Positions 20,390 through 32,229 of a stretch of 64,000 nucleotides of DNA are shown here, piece by piece. Below the pieces are notes generated by a model. It was not told the origin of the DNA, searched no databases, and was given only the letters and a program-made list of their open reading frames with translations. A program made the position numbers and the translations under genes. Position 1 is the stretch's first letter. Each line of letters begins with the position of its first letter. The stretch is from Symbiodinium natans (taxonomy: Eukaryota > Sar > Dinophyceae > Suessiales > Symbiodiniaceae), in NCBI GenBank assembly GCA_905221605.1, contig CAJNDS010000280.1, forward strand, positions 188,001 to 252,000, read 5' to 3'.

Positions 20390-22320
20390 CAGAGGGTTTA
20401 GGGATTCTTTTGAGGTTCCGGGTTCAGCATTTGAGGGTTTCCGTGAGTCTCTAAACTCTAGGAACTCCAGGGATTCTTGAAATTCTAGGGTCCCTCTGCC
20501 GCTACTTTGACAATATGCGTACTGGAGCGTTTGCACTTCAAAGCCCATGTCCTCCTCCTCATGAGCCTGGGCACAACAGGACTGAAAGGTGGTCTAGACG
20601 CTTGGCTCGAAAGGGTAGGAGAGAAGCGCGACCAACAATTCCGAAATTAGATACGCAGAGGTTCGGGCTCGGGATTGCAGTCCGATTGCGGTCCGAAACG
20701 GGGCCCAAGTGGGCTGGGGGTGTAATTCCGTGTGGTTTGCAAGAGGTTGCTACGGGCTGATCGGGTTGCACACCTACTGTTTTGCAGCAGTGGCACCGTT
20801 TGGCTTTCCAGGTACAGCTGCCTCAGCCAGCATGGAGTTTGAAACATCCTAAACCATTTCGCATCGCCCACAACCTCACACGCCCCAAGCTACTGAAATG
20901 TTCGGCCAGCATGCATCTGCTGGGCAGGCGTAAGGTCCCTGTTGTCCTTCCCAGGCAGTTCCAGCATGCAAGCATCCGGGATGTCTATCGACACTTCTTG
21001 CCCTACACCTCAAAGCCTGATCCTAAAACCTGTCCTTGCGCTTGGGTCGCTTGATAGGAGGACCCCCCCATCCAGTGCCTTTCAGCCTGATGCGGGGCAC
21101 GAAGACTTGCCAGAATCTGTGGGCCACATGAGGCTTTGGGCGTTAACTACAGGTTCGTCAAGGTTTCGGGTTTTGGGGTTCAGGGTTCGGGTTCGGGCAA
21201 TTCCGCTGAGGAATCTTAGCCTCTGCAACCGTCAGCGCTTAAGGCATAGGGCTTGAAACCACACAACAGGATCCCTGGCCCTCCACCGCAACACTACAAC
21301 ACAGGCCAGCATGACTCTCGTTCAGTGTAGTTTCGATAGTCCGCCACCCTGAGTTCAGTGCTCCAAGAGCAGAAACATGTTGGGACATGGGCCACAGCAT
21401 CAGCAGCCGAGAGCCCGGGCTTTGTGGAGCTGACCTTTGGCTCCTTGGCTCAGGACTCTTTGCACTTGCCTCTTTGGCCTCTCTTTGGCCTCTTTTGAGA
21501 GCACAAGCTGCAGGCTTTCCTTGGGGCCTGGCGCGGATACTCTTCCGGCCTGTTCTGGGATCCTTGACCTCGGGAACAGGGACTTGCTCAGAGTGAGTAT
21601 CTAGGCAGCTACTACTGGACACTTCCCATTCCCAGAACAACTGCCATCGCAAGCCCCAAGCAACCTAAAAATGTGAAAAGTTTTCTGTCATCCAGGGCTG
21701 TGCAGCTCAGCAACAACTTGAAACTTGGCTTTTCGAACCTCCGACTTTGGGAGCTGCGTGGCCTCGCTGCGTCACTGAGGGTCAAGTCGGATAAAGAGGA
21801 TAAGAAGACTCAACCAAGGAACAACTTGACCATGAGCTGTATTTGCCAAAGCCCTGCCGGTACCCTGAACCTGTTACATCCTTCCAAAACATCTCTGCGA
21901 ACAGCAAATCTCTCATGCGAAGCTTTGCAAGCCTTGCCAAGCACCGAAGCTTGCTCGGCCTGCACAAGGCATGAGTGCCTTTGAAGGGTTGGCATTGAGG
22001 GTAAGCAGCAGGCGACTCAAATTCTAAACGTGCTCCGATGTCTCGCAAGGCGGAGGGCCAACCCGGTGCCCTTTTGCTTTTTTGTGTACATACATATTAT
22101 GCCAGCGAAGACCCCAAACAGTCAGATTGCAGAGAAAGGGAAAACGCGTGAAACAACAACGCGACATAAAAGTTGACAGGCTTTCCGGGTCACCCTAAAC
22201 TTCATTGCCGGCACCTGAATAGGTGAGTCTTGCAGCACCATAAGCCAGAACCCATAGGCATAGACATGATTCATGCCTTTCTTGGCCCGAATAAAAAAGA
22301 ACAAATGCAAAAACAGACTA
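20390..22320. other. Low-information DNA with two weak minus-strand exon candidates
   Basis: Contains degenerate GGGTTT/GTTCGGG-type telomere-like words (20.4 and 21.17 kb). Weak minus-strand candidates: 21600-21290 (VPEVKDPRTGRKSIRARPQG, later SQHVSALGALNSGWRTIETT) and about 21960-21840 (LRCLARLAKLRMRDLLFAEM). Neither has a recognised family or defined borders. Confidence 0.25.
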
Positions 22321-22866
22321 TGTTTTTCCTAACGTTTGCACTTTCAGAACACTGCAGAAGTAAAAACATCTCCCTTAGAGGTTTGTCGTATGTCCCCTCC
22401 CTCCGTAGAAGTTTGCCTCAAGTCTCCTCCCTTCGTGCTCGTAGGGTGAGGGCCCCTCGAGGTTCGGCCTGAAAGCTCTAGAACCATAACTCGCTTGAAG
22501 GGTGCAGTGTGCAAGGTTTGAAGGTTTCAGAGAGGCGTCTGGGTTGGTCCTTGTGTGCGCGAAAAGACTGAGCGTGTTCAACTAGCATCCTGCTTTTTGG
22601 GAACCGAACGTACTCACATAGCACCCAAGTTTTGGGGACCGAGCGCGTTCAACTAGCATCCTGCTTTTTCGGGACCGAAAAGTTTTGGGGACCGCACTTT
22701 CCAGAACACTGTAGAAGTAAAACATATCCCTTCGACGTTTGTCGTATGTCCCCTCCCTTTGTGCTCGTAGGGTTTGGTGAGGGCCCTCGAAGTTTGTCGC
22801 GCGTCCCCTCCATTCGCGTTCGTAGGGTGACATCGTAAGCAGCTAGCAGCCCATTTGCGCCCTGAT

Positions 22867-23117
22867 GACCAAATAGCTCGCGCCAGAGCTCCCCCCTCTC
22901 CCCCATACAATGGCCAACTTGGGAGAAGCAGTTCGCAACGCGAGGCTCCGAGGCATGACGGATTTTGCTTCTTTGTAAACCTTTGTATTTCCCAAATGCC
23001 CGGCAACCAATCCACGCACGCTTTCTCGATGGTTTTCCATGGTCGGCACTTGTGTCTTTGGGTGCCAAAAGCAAAAAAAAAACGGGCGTAAAGACACCCC
23101 AGGCGCGAGCTATTTGG
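22867..23117. repeat. Inverted-arm unit with 217-bp spacer
   Basis: Arms CCAAATAGCTCGCGCC (22869-22884) and GGCGCGAGCTATTTGG (23102-23117) face each other across 217 bp. At 23836-23873 and 25724-25761 the same two arms are joined back to back with only AA or AT between them and the same left context (CCTGATGACCAA). The spaced form could be a filled element and the joined forms internal-deletion derivatives, or the reverse. Confidence 0.65.
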
Positions 23118-23656
23118 GCGCTGGCCCGGGCTATTTGAGTGTACTCAAACAGCACCCAAATCTTGGGGACCGAGCGTGTTCAACTAGCCTCCTGTTTCCT
23201 TGGGAACCGAGCATACTCAAATAGCACCCAAGATTTGGGAACCGAGCGTGTTCAACTAGCATCCTGTTTTTTGGGGACCGAGCGTAATGTTGGACTGCTT
23301 TTAGTATAAGGAGGGTCTATGATCACAAGTTTCGAAAATTTATTCAGCGAACCGAGTTTGTTCAGGGTACCCTCTATTATCACAAGTTTTTCCGGAGAGC
23401 CGATTTTTTTTTAAGGGCTTCGTGTAAAGGTTTGGACTCGCACAACACAACTCAAGTCCCCCCCCCCCTTCCCCCTAAATTTGTTTGGGGGGGTCGCCGG
23501 GCCACGCGTTTATAGAGGGTCCAAATTTGTTGGGGGGGGGGGCCCACACTAAAGACAGTGCAACATTACTCACACAACGCCCCAATGGCACCCAAGCTTT
23601 GGGAACCGAGCGTGTTCAACTAGCATCCTGCTTTTGGGGACCCAGCATACTCAAAA

Positions 23657-24482
23657 AGCACCCAAGCTTTGGGGCGCGCTCTCAGAACAAACATATCCCT
23701 TCGACGTTTGTCGTATGTCCCCTCCCTTTGTGCTCGTACGGTTTGGTGAGGGCCCTAGAAGTTTGTCGCATGTCCCCTCTCTTCGCACTCGTAGGGTGAC
23801 ATCGTAAGCAGCTAGAACCCCATTCGCGCCCTGATGACCAACAAGCTCGCGCCAAGGCGCGAGCTATTTGGTCGCAGGGGAAACATCTCTGGAATCTATG
23901 GTGTTTGAACATGTTAAAACACGTTTTCAGGGCCAGCGTTCTGCGCCCAAAAAGCCTGTGCTGGTAGCGTAGTCTTGGCCCTAAAGACCGCCTGCATGTT
24001 AAAACGATTCCAAAAGCCCGTGCTGGTAACGTAATCGTGGCCCCAGAACCCACCTGCACTTTAAAACGGTTATATTCACCTCTAGGGCCCTCACCCTACG
24101 AGCCTACGGGGACATGCGACAAACTTCTAGGGCCACCACCAAACGCTAGCACGAAGGGAGGGGACATACGACAAACCTCTGAGGGAGATGCGTGTAGGGA
24201 GATGCGTGTACTTCTACAGTGTTCTGAAAGTGCAAACGTTAAGAAAAACATTGGATGTTTTGGCGCTCGTACACCATATGGAGCCGCGAATACGTTACCA
24301 GCACACAAGGGATAAACATCTCTATGTACTTAAACACCGTTCTTAGGCGCTGTGAAACCTTTTCGCAGAGCAAGAAGAGCTGGGGAAAAACCCTGCTTGC
24401 TCTGCGAAAAGGTTCTATACAAGCGCAAAAACAGCCTGTGTTGTTCCTAACGTTTGCACTTTGAGAACACTGTAGAAGTAAT
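23657..24482 (+). repeat. Segmental duplicate, copy 1
   Basis: About 0.82 kb that recurs at 25537-26345 in the same orientation with high identity. Differences include a 14-bp tandem duplication (GGGAGATGCGTGTA repeated near 24195) and an extra CCTGTGCTGGTAGC-type stretch near 23957 in this copy. It contains inverted arms TACTTCTACAGTGTTCTGAA (about 24207) and the reverse complement at 24447-24481, enclosing a further hairpin. Confidence 0.8.
24358..24412. repeat. Perfect 17-bp stem hairpin
   Basis: CCTTTTCGCAGAGCAAG at 24358-24374 and its exact reverse complement at 24396-24412 enclose a 21-nt loop. It sits inside larger inverted arms (24207-24239 and 24447-24481), giving a nested foldback. 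Confidence 0.85.
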
Positions 24483-24814
24483 AGCATATCTCTGAGAGGT
24501 TTGTCGAATGTTCCCTCCCTTCGTGCTCGCACGAAGAACGCCCCCAGTGATTAGGCCTGAAAGCCCTAGAACCATAACGTGCTTGAAGGACCCAGCGTGC
24601 GAGGTTTGTCCTTGTGTGTGTGAAACGACTGAGCCTGTTCAACTAGCATCCTGCCCCCTGGACCGAGCGCACTCAAATAGCACCCAAGACTTGGGGACCG
24701 AGCGTTTTCTACCAAGTTTTGGGGACCGAGCGTGTTCAACTAGCATCCTGCATTTTGAGGAACGAGCGCACTCAAAAAGCACCCAAGTTTTGGGAACCGA
24801 ACGTGTTCAACTAG

Positions 24815-25487
24815 GTCACGCCGCTGTTAGCGGCCCTGGACCGTTTGCGCGCAAAAATGTGGTTTTAACCCACGCAGGGCAGTGTGCGAGAAAAAAAGGG
24901 TTTTGTCAGCGGAAGTTTTTTTTCAGGACTTGGAGCGGTTTTAAGGTGGTGTGGTGCTCAAAAAACCACGCCTGCCAGTGTTTTCAGCATTTCGCAGTGC
25001 TTACTGTGGGGATGCGTTTTTGCAACTTTTGCGCGTTTTTGGGTTTTGTGTTTTGTCACTGTTCAGGCTGGAACGAGGTAACTGCAATGTGGTCTTATCT
25101 TGAACAGTGCCATGCCCACCAGTGTTGTCAGCATGTCGCATGTTTTTGGGGGGCTGGAGTGTTCAGGGTGCAACGGGCTTGCAGTGGTTCAAGTTTAGGG
25201 CTTTGGGGTTGCGCAGAAACGTTAAGCACGGAAAGCACGGTTTTGGTCGCGAAAGGAATGGACGCTTGTGACAGATTTTCTTGTTCCACATCCTTGTGCA
25301 GTATGTTGTACAAAGAAACGAAAACGCTGTAAATACCAGTGTTTTGTGCATGCACGCAATATGAATGACGTTCTTTTCCCAACCCCCCTCCCCCCCAACC
25401 CTCCCAACCCCAACAAGACAACCGGAACAAGTCACCAAGAAGTGCCAACACTAACGTTTTACCCAGGGCCGCTAACAACGGCTGAGC
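24815..25487. mobile_element. Non-autonomous MULE-like element, 673 bp, with 9-bp TSD
   Basis: The 25-bp ends are inverted repeats: left GTCACGCCGCTGTTAGCGGC followed by CCTGG; the right end at 25463-25487 is its reverse complement with five mismatches, four of them in the outermost five bases. The innermost 20 bp differ at one position. TTCAACTAG occurs immediately outside on both sides (24806-24814 and 25488-25496) and is single in uninterrupted units of the host repeat (TTCAACTAGCATCCTGC). A 9-bp duplication with TIRs starting in G fits Mutator-like elements. No transposase is recognised. The class call is by TSD length and TIR form. Confidence 0.75.
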
Positions 25488-25723
25488 TTCAACTAGCATC
25501 CTGCTTTTTGGGGACCGAGCGTACTCAAAGAGCACCCAAGCTTTGAGGGGCGCACTTTCAGAGCACTGTAGAAGTAAAACATATCCCTTCGACGTTTGTC
25601 GTATGTCCCCTCCCTTTGTGCTCGTCGGGTTTGGTGAGGGCCCTAGAAGTTTGTCGCATGTCCCCTCTCTTCGCACTCGTAGGGTGACATCGTAAGCAGC
25701 TAGAACCCCATTCGCGCCCTGAT

Positions 25724-25761
25724 GACCAACAAGCTCGCGCCATGGCGCGAGCTATTTGGTC
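25724..25761. repeat. 38-bp imperfect palindrome (collapsed arms)
   Basis: Centred on a perfect 22-bp palindrome whose half-site is AGCTCGCGCCA, extended to 38 bp with mismatches. The equivalent at 23836-23873 has AA at the centre instead of AT, so it is a 9-bp-arm hairpin there. Confidence 0.8.
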
Positions 25762-26219
25762 GCAGGGGAAACATCTCTGGAATCTATGGTGTTTGAACAT
25801 GTTAACACACGTTTTCAGGGCTAGCGTTCTGTGCCCAAAAGAGTGTAATCTTGGCCCTAAAGACCGCCTGCATTTTAAAACGATTCCAAAAGCCCGTGCT
25901 GGTAACGTAATCGTGGCCCCAGAACCCGCCTGCACTTTAAAACGGTTATATTCACCTCTAGGGCCCTCACCCTACGAGCCTACGGGGACATGCGACAAAC
26001 TTCTAGGGCCACCACCAAACGCTAGCACGAAGGGAGGGGACATACGACAAACCTCTGAGGGAGATGCGTGTACTTCTACAGTGTTCTGAAAGTGCAAACG
26101 TTAAGAAAAACATTGGATGTTTTGGCGCTCGTACACCATATGGAGCCGCGAATACGTTACCAGCACACAAGGGATAAACATCTCCATGTACTTAAACACC
26201 GTTCTTAGGCGCTGTGAAA

Positions 26220-26274
26220 CCTTTTCGCAGAGCAAGAAGAGCTGGGGAAAAACCCTGCATGCTCTGCGAAAAGG
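26220..26274. repeat. Hairpin, copy 2, one mismatch
   Basis: Same hairpin as at 24358-24412. The right arm carries CATGC where copy 1 has CTTGC, leaving one unpaired position in a 17-bp stem. Confidence 0.8.
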
Positions 26275-26349
26275 TTCTATACAAGCGCAAAAACAGCCTG
26301 TGTTGCTCCTAACGTTTGCACTTTGATAACACTGTAGAAGTAAAAGCAT

Positions 26350-26465
26350 ATGAAGCAGGGTATATATTTCTGTTTTTGGTGAGTGTATATAAGGTTCCTT
26401 TGTAATTTTGGTGAGTGTATATAGTTGGTGTCCTTTTGGGGATACAAGACCAATAAACCCTACAT
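26350..26465. other. Insertion present only in duplicate copy 2
   Basis: About 115 bp with two GGTGAGTGTATAT units and a TATATA-rich start, lying between sequence blocks that are adjacent in copy 1 (AGCATAT and AGGTTTGTCG). No clear duplication at its ends. Class unknown. Confidence 0.45.
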
Positions 26466-26679
26466 CCTATCCCTTGATTAAAGGTTTGTCGGATGTCCCC
26501 TCCCTGAGAGCCCTGGAAGTTTGTCGCAGGTCCCCTCCCTTCGTGCTCGTAGGGTGAGGGCCCCTCGAGGTTGGGCCTGAAAGCTCTGGAACCATAACGT
26601 GCTTGAAGAGCCCAGCAGGTTTGAAGGTTTCAGAGAAGCGTCTTGGTTGGTCTTTGTGTGTGTGTGTGTGTGTGTATGT

Positions 26680-29600
26680 ACATACATACCCCTCAACCCT
26701 CAACAGCCTGCCTCTCGCGGACGCGGTCTGACAGCTTGAAGCTCTTCGTCCTCCTTTGGCGCTGGCGCTTCTCATGGAGATTCAGGGTTTGGGTGCAGCA
26801 GCGCTGTCGACTGTGCCCTGTCCGTGATCCCAATCCCAGCATTTAGTCTTTCGCAGGCCGTGCCGCCGTGTTGCGCGTGTACGAAAACCGCAGATGCGGT
26901 AGATTGCATGAACAGGGCAGAGATCCCTGTGCTCCTTGTGGTGCAAGCGCAAGGCGCCAAACCAGTCACTGAAAAAGTCTACGAGCTCTTCCCGTGCTGA
27001 AGCCGCGGCCTGGGAGGCTTTCAGCTTCGGATTAAGCCCCAGCCTAAAGCTGTTTGCAGACCGCAATGTCTCCGAAGGCTTCCATTTTCTTGGGGCGATG
27101 GCCTACATCAAGGACTCCCCAGATGTTTACGCTTCTCGGAGTTGCCGTTTCAGGGTCACGGTGCCTTCCACAGCTTCGATTGGGACTCGGTGCGAGTGGC
27201 ATCGCCGCCCACTGCCTCAGACCGTGGGGGTTTCGGGAAGTTGGGGCTTTGGGTTGTTCTGGTGTTCGTGCGTGGCGCCCTCCTCCTCAACTTAACCATT
27301 CCTACAAGGATCCTGGAGCTCTCAAATCATGGACTGGCTTCTACTTCTTGGAAAGATCTTGTTTGTGCAGCATCTGCCTTACTGTTGAGTTGCAAAACAC
27401 TGCATACACGTATACACCAATCGATTGACTTGCCGTCACTTAAGCTCACAATTCCTGGATTTCAGGAACGAACTGACAGTACTCAAAGCAAAACAAGAAT
27501 CCATGAAAAGGTCTCCAAAATGTATCGCCGTCACACAAGCCCTACATCCGTATTCAGGGCGAGACCTCACCAGCTTCCAGGGCCTCAGCGCTGATGCCTC
27601 CCAGACACATGTCCGAATCCGAAACGGTTATGTAAATTTATGTCGGGCTTGGGTTTAGGAAGTAGGATTGGGGATCTCCTTGGGTTCGTGATCCTGGCCA
27701 AGGTGGCTTTGGGACGCTTTCAGCCGCCTGGCGACCCTGTAGTCGCTGCATGCGCCAAGGCCTAAGTGGAACTCAGGCCAAGTTGGGGGCGGTTTGGGTG
27801 CCATGCACGAAGCCTTGGCAGGAAGGAAGGAAGGAAGGAAGGAAGGAAGGCTAGCTGGATGCAGCCAAGAAACGAATGCCCCAGCCACAAATCCCGCGCC
27901 CCAGCACGCGCACACGCTCGCACAGCCAAGCAGGCAGACCCACTGAGGGACGTACCACCCACACGCGCGAGCACACACATACACATGCACACATAGAGTG
28001 ACACACAGAGACACAGAGACACAGGCAGAGACCCAGACACAGACCCGAGCGCTACGCAAGCACACCTGCGCACCCGCGTAGACACACGCACACTCGTGCA
28101 CCGGCGCACGCGCACACACACACACACACACACACATGCGCGCAGACAAGCAGCCCCACAGGCACACCCGCGTTTCAGAGACCAACCGAAGGAGCCAAGA
28201 CGACTAACAGGCACGCAAATCACCCAAAAGACCTCCCAAAACACTGCCTCCTCCAGGAGGCACGGACCGAAAGAAAGAAAAACAAGCGACACTGAGCAGG
28301 CCTGCACTGGCGCACATGGGGCCGAGAGACGTGGAAGTATAAGCAAATACACAAAAAGGCATCACTTGTGATCAGATTAAACCCGATTGACCGGCCACTC
28401 TTGGCAAACTAAGGGGGCGGTTACCGACAATGCAGGGAGGAACCCCCCGAACCCCCCCACGCTTCCTTTTCTGAAACCTGGAACCGCAAGCTTTTGTCAA
28501 CCCATGTCGAACCCCCCTGGTTTGGGATCCTGACTGTTGGTCCTTGACTGCTTGGAGCCGGTCCTTGGGCAAACGGGGCAGCGCAGTCCGGTCAGCAGAC
28601 TGGTTGAGGGCAGGGGAAACCACGGAAGGAACCCACCTGCAGTGCCATTTGAAGTGGCCCGGCTTCGAAGATAAACCCTGATGATTTTTCATTCAGGGAC
28701 TTGGTACTTTTAGTGCCACATGAAGAATTCGAGTGACGATGAGCCAATGTATCTTCTCTTACGAGCGTAGCGTCGTAGTATGAATCATTGTTGTTGGATC
28801 CGGTTGTGGCCGACAACTTGGCTCACGCCAGCAACACACATCCTCACCGCACAAAGATCCGCCTCTGCGTTGTTCGATGTTGTTCGGCCGCCGACTCCCA
28901 CCCCCCAATCCGCCGAAACCCGATTTGCCAACTTTTTCTGCTGGGCGAGCCGCGAGTCGGGCTTGTGGTCGCCCGCCTCAAGGCCTCAGCACCATGGAGG
29001 CTTACCGTTGACTGTTCTAAGGCTGCGATTCCTTCATCTCGTCTTGACATTCGACGTCCGTTCCCAAGGTCGAGACGGAATCTGCGGCACGCCCTCGGCT
29101 ACTGAAAGTTGCAGCTGAGGAATCGAACAGCTCTGGACTATTGCTGTCAGCGCACTTTCTTCCGCTTCTTGCCTCAAGCTTCGCGATGAGGCATCACTCC
29201 TGAACGTCATTCATGTTACACAGCTCACATATGAGCCCGGCCCCACCCCCTCAGAAGGAGAACCGGCAATACACCACCGTACGCTCTGTTTATGGGGCGT
29301 GCACCTGGCCAGGTCTTTTACCGTCGACGTGGGCGGAAGGTATAAGCCAGCAGATTCGGCCATGGCCGAAATCCATTGGAACGACAGGGGTGTCCTTAAA
29401 GAGCCTAGCGCGCCCGAGCTTAGCTGAGGAGTTTCTCTCTTTGGCCATCTTCAGCTCTCTCCTTGTACAACTCCTTTACGCGGTCGGCTTTTGGCTTTTG
29501 GTGTGGAGCTCATTCGTGAACAGTGATGTGGAGCTTGTGTCTCTACAATGATGCCGCCTGTGTCTTCCAGAGAGTGAACAGCATGTGAACAGCTAGCAGC

Positions 29601-29940
29601 TAGCAGAGCAAATGAGCCAAACACGGCATCAGTCGGAAGTCCTAGGTCTCCGAAAGCACATGGATAGTGTTGACACCCATCCAGCAGATTCTGTTGAGTT
29701 GGTGTACAAAACCATGCTGGGGTCGCAGATCTATCTTGTCCCTATTGAATCTTTTGAGTCACGACTCATGGAGAAGCGGCTTGTGCGACGCTCATGGTGC
29801 TTTTCTGGCTCGACGGATCAGGTGCCCTTTTGGTCGCTTGCCTTCGGCAGGCCTGCCATGTGCAAGGAGCGTCCATTAGATCATGGCATCGAAGGAAAAG
29901 CCAACCGCAAAATGCAGACAAACAAGCACGTAACACAACC
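26680..29940. other. No confident gene; microsatellites and one exon candidate
   Basis: A minus-strand frame near 27030-26830 (AASAREELVDFFSDWFGALR, then LHHKEHRDLCPVHAIYRICGF) could be an exon. The overlapping plus-strand frames are less protein-like. 27.9-28.14 kb is a degenerate CACA/ACGC-rich stretch. Near 28.8-29.1 kb both strands are open and undecided. Confidence 0.25.
27821..27850 (+). repeat. (GGAA)n microsatellite
   Basis: About seven uninterrupted GGAA units. Confidence 0.95.
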
Positions 29941-29946
29941 AACACC

Positions 29947-30337
<391 letters not shown>

Positions 30338-30339
30338 CC

Positions 30340-32050
30340 CATCTATCTCCACACCCGCGCTTGCGCGCGCGCATAAGGCAGCATGTCACGGTACCCGAGA
30401 CTCCTCTGTACACTTCCACCATAACCACACCACAACCTCGCAGTCTAGAGCTCAGTCTTCTGGTCCTCATCCAGACTGCAACTGAATGGCAATTCGCACC
30501 CGCAGCTCAGCCTCGGCCCAGGACCCGGAGCTTTGCTAAGCCGGCCTGACGAGGAAACACCGGAGGAGGGGGGAATGGCCAGGAAGGGGGGCTTTTTGGA
30601 AAGTTCGGAGAGAAAATGTGTGGTTCCGGAAACCCTCAAGAGTCAAGATATGTCAAGATGCCCAATAGCAGTTCCTGGCCCGATCCCGTTCCTGCGGCGT
30701 CGATGAACTTTGAGGCATGGCGGCACATGTAGAGGCATGAGGGCACAAGATGATGTGGGGTCGGGATCGAAAGCCTGCTGCCTGTTGGATGTTTCTTGCA
30801 TATGTTCGACATGTTCTGGGCGACGCATCTCAAAGAAGCTCAAAGACTTGAACCTTCAGTCCGAAGGCTAAGGGAAAATGAACGGGCGCTCCAACTCGCC
30901 TGAAGCTGCTTCCAAGAGGGCAACAGCGCCCGGTCCATGGCCTCGAAAAATGTGCAAAAGTTTTGGGAGAGGGGGGGGGGGGGGGAGGGGGGCAAAAGCT
31001 TAAGCGATGTATGTTTTGGGCTTGGTTTGGGCTTAGGGCTTTTCAGGGTTTAGTGACGTTTAGTGACGTTTAATGTTCGGATGTGTTCAGTGTACAGGGA
31101 CGGCATGCAGCACTTGTACGATGGCAAGAAGCAAGAGAATCCATGGAACCCTAGTCACGGTGTTCCCTTAACTATACTGCGGCCTTAGGGCCCCTGAAAC
31201 CCCAAATGCACAGAATGACGCTCCTCAAGTGCTCTCAGGCCCACAGATTGCGTTGAGTGCCCGTTTTGCTCCATGATTTTTTGCCTCAACCGATGCCGAT
31301 CTGTTTATCAGACACAGCATCGATCCCGAAACCTTTGCTGCCTAGACGATCTAAATTTCAAAACTCCCCAAGCGCTGACAGCCTAAATCCTTTCCGAACC
31401 CCCCTTAAAAACCAAACCAAAAAGGCTCGCCTCCACATGGCCTCGCTCTCTCTCAATCTCGGCCTCGGCCTTCGAAGGGCTTGCGCTTTTGGGGGGGGGG
31501 GGGAGTTTTCTCACTTAAGTTCTTATTTTCGTTAAATAGCTTTTCATGAATACATTTAGTTCTGAATTCGGATGTAACACATAATGAAAGTGCGCTTCCC
31601 AGTTGTCGTGCTTTATTCTGCGTCAGCATTCTTCACATAATTCACTTGCCTTTGCTCTCTCTTCTCTTCTCACTTGATCATTTTCTTTCTGATTTTTCTT
31701 GTAGCATTTTCGTTTCGCTTCTTGGCATTTATTACATGTCTTAACCCGTCAAGCTCTTCAACATCCCTTGAGGCACGACAGAAGAAACAAACTAACATAG
31801 CTAACCATTGCCACACTCCTATGATATGCTGATGGTGTAGCAAAGCACGCGGGGCTCAAAAATGATGTCTGGGACTTCCACTAATACTATACACTGTCAT
31901 TATCCGCCGAGGCCTCGGGCCGAAGGTGTAAAGGTTGTCAGAACCGGCACCCCCCTCCAAATCCTCTTCCCAAGCCCAAAGCGCCAGGGGCAGTTGAAGC
32001 CCCGCCTAGCAGGCCCCCCCCCCTTCCCACCCCTCATTCTGCCCCCGCCC
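30340..32050. other. No confident gene
   Basis: Contains a G15-type run near 30970-30985 (interrupted by one A further on), a G14 run near 31490-31503 and an AT-rich stretch at 31.51-31.83 kb. Short open frames are unsupported. Confidence 0.3.
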
Positions 32051-32053
32051 CCT

Positions 32054-32054
<1 letters not shown>

Positions 32055-32094
<40 letters not shown>
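32055..32094 (+). repeat. C40 homopolymer
   Basis: Forty consecutive C residues followed by A6. The minus strand is a G40 run able to form quadruplexes. Length may be unreliable in the assembly. Confidence 0.9.
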
Positions 32095-32096
<2 letters not shown>

Positions 32097-32097
32097 A

Positions 32098-32222
32098 AAA
32101 CCCAAACCCCAAACCGTGAACCTTGAGCCCTAAGCCCTCAACCCTAAACTAACCCTCAACCCTAAACCCCAAACCATAAACCATAAACCATAAACCCGGA
32201 ACCCTAAACCCTAAACCCAACC
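32098..32222 (+). repeat. Interstitial telomere-like repeat (CCCTAAA variants)
   Basis: A run of CCCTAAA, CCCAAA, CCATAAA, CCCTCAA and CCCGGAA units. The plain unit matches the complement of TTTAGGG, the telomere repeat type of plants and reported for dinoflagellates. It is degenerate and interstitial, not a chromosome end. Confidence 0.65.
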
Positions 32223-32229
32223 CTTATTG

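Larger units (their letters stand above)
25537..26345 (+). repeat. Segmental duplicate, copy 2
   Basis: Direct-orientation partner of 23657-24482. The two are separated by about 1.05 kb that contains the MULE-like insertion at 24815-25487. Just after the shared AAAGCATAT this copy carries about 115 bp (26350-26465) missing from copy 1. Confidence 0.8.
22325..26630. repeat. Repeat island of interleaved foldback and tandem units
   Basis: The same few sequence modules recur in both orientations. One is AGGTTTGTCGTATGTCCCCT followed by CCCTTCGTGCTCGTAGGGTG. Another is AACGTTTGCACTTTCAGAAC followed by ACTGTAGAAGTA. A third is a roughly 75-80 bp unit, GACCGAGCGTGTTCAACTAG then CATCCTGCTTTTTGGG then ACTCAAATAGCACCCAAG, in runs near 22.56-22.68, 23.13-23.29, 23.59-23.67, 24.63-24.82 and 25.49-25.55 kb. 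Long open frames here (for example plus 24508-25332) are by-products. No coding domain is recognised. The modules behave like foldback or MITE debris that has inserted into itself and been duplicated. Confidence 0.75.

Noticed and set aside
24508-25332. 274-codon plus-strand ORF
   Set aside because: It begins in the repeat modules and runs through the MULE-like insertion boundary. No domain and unusual Cys/Phe-rich composition; a by-product of repeats.
22325-26630. CRISPR-like interpretation of the spaced direct repeats
   Set aside because: Units vary in length and orientation, spacers are themselves repeats, and the context is eukaryotic.
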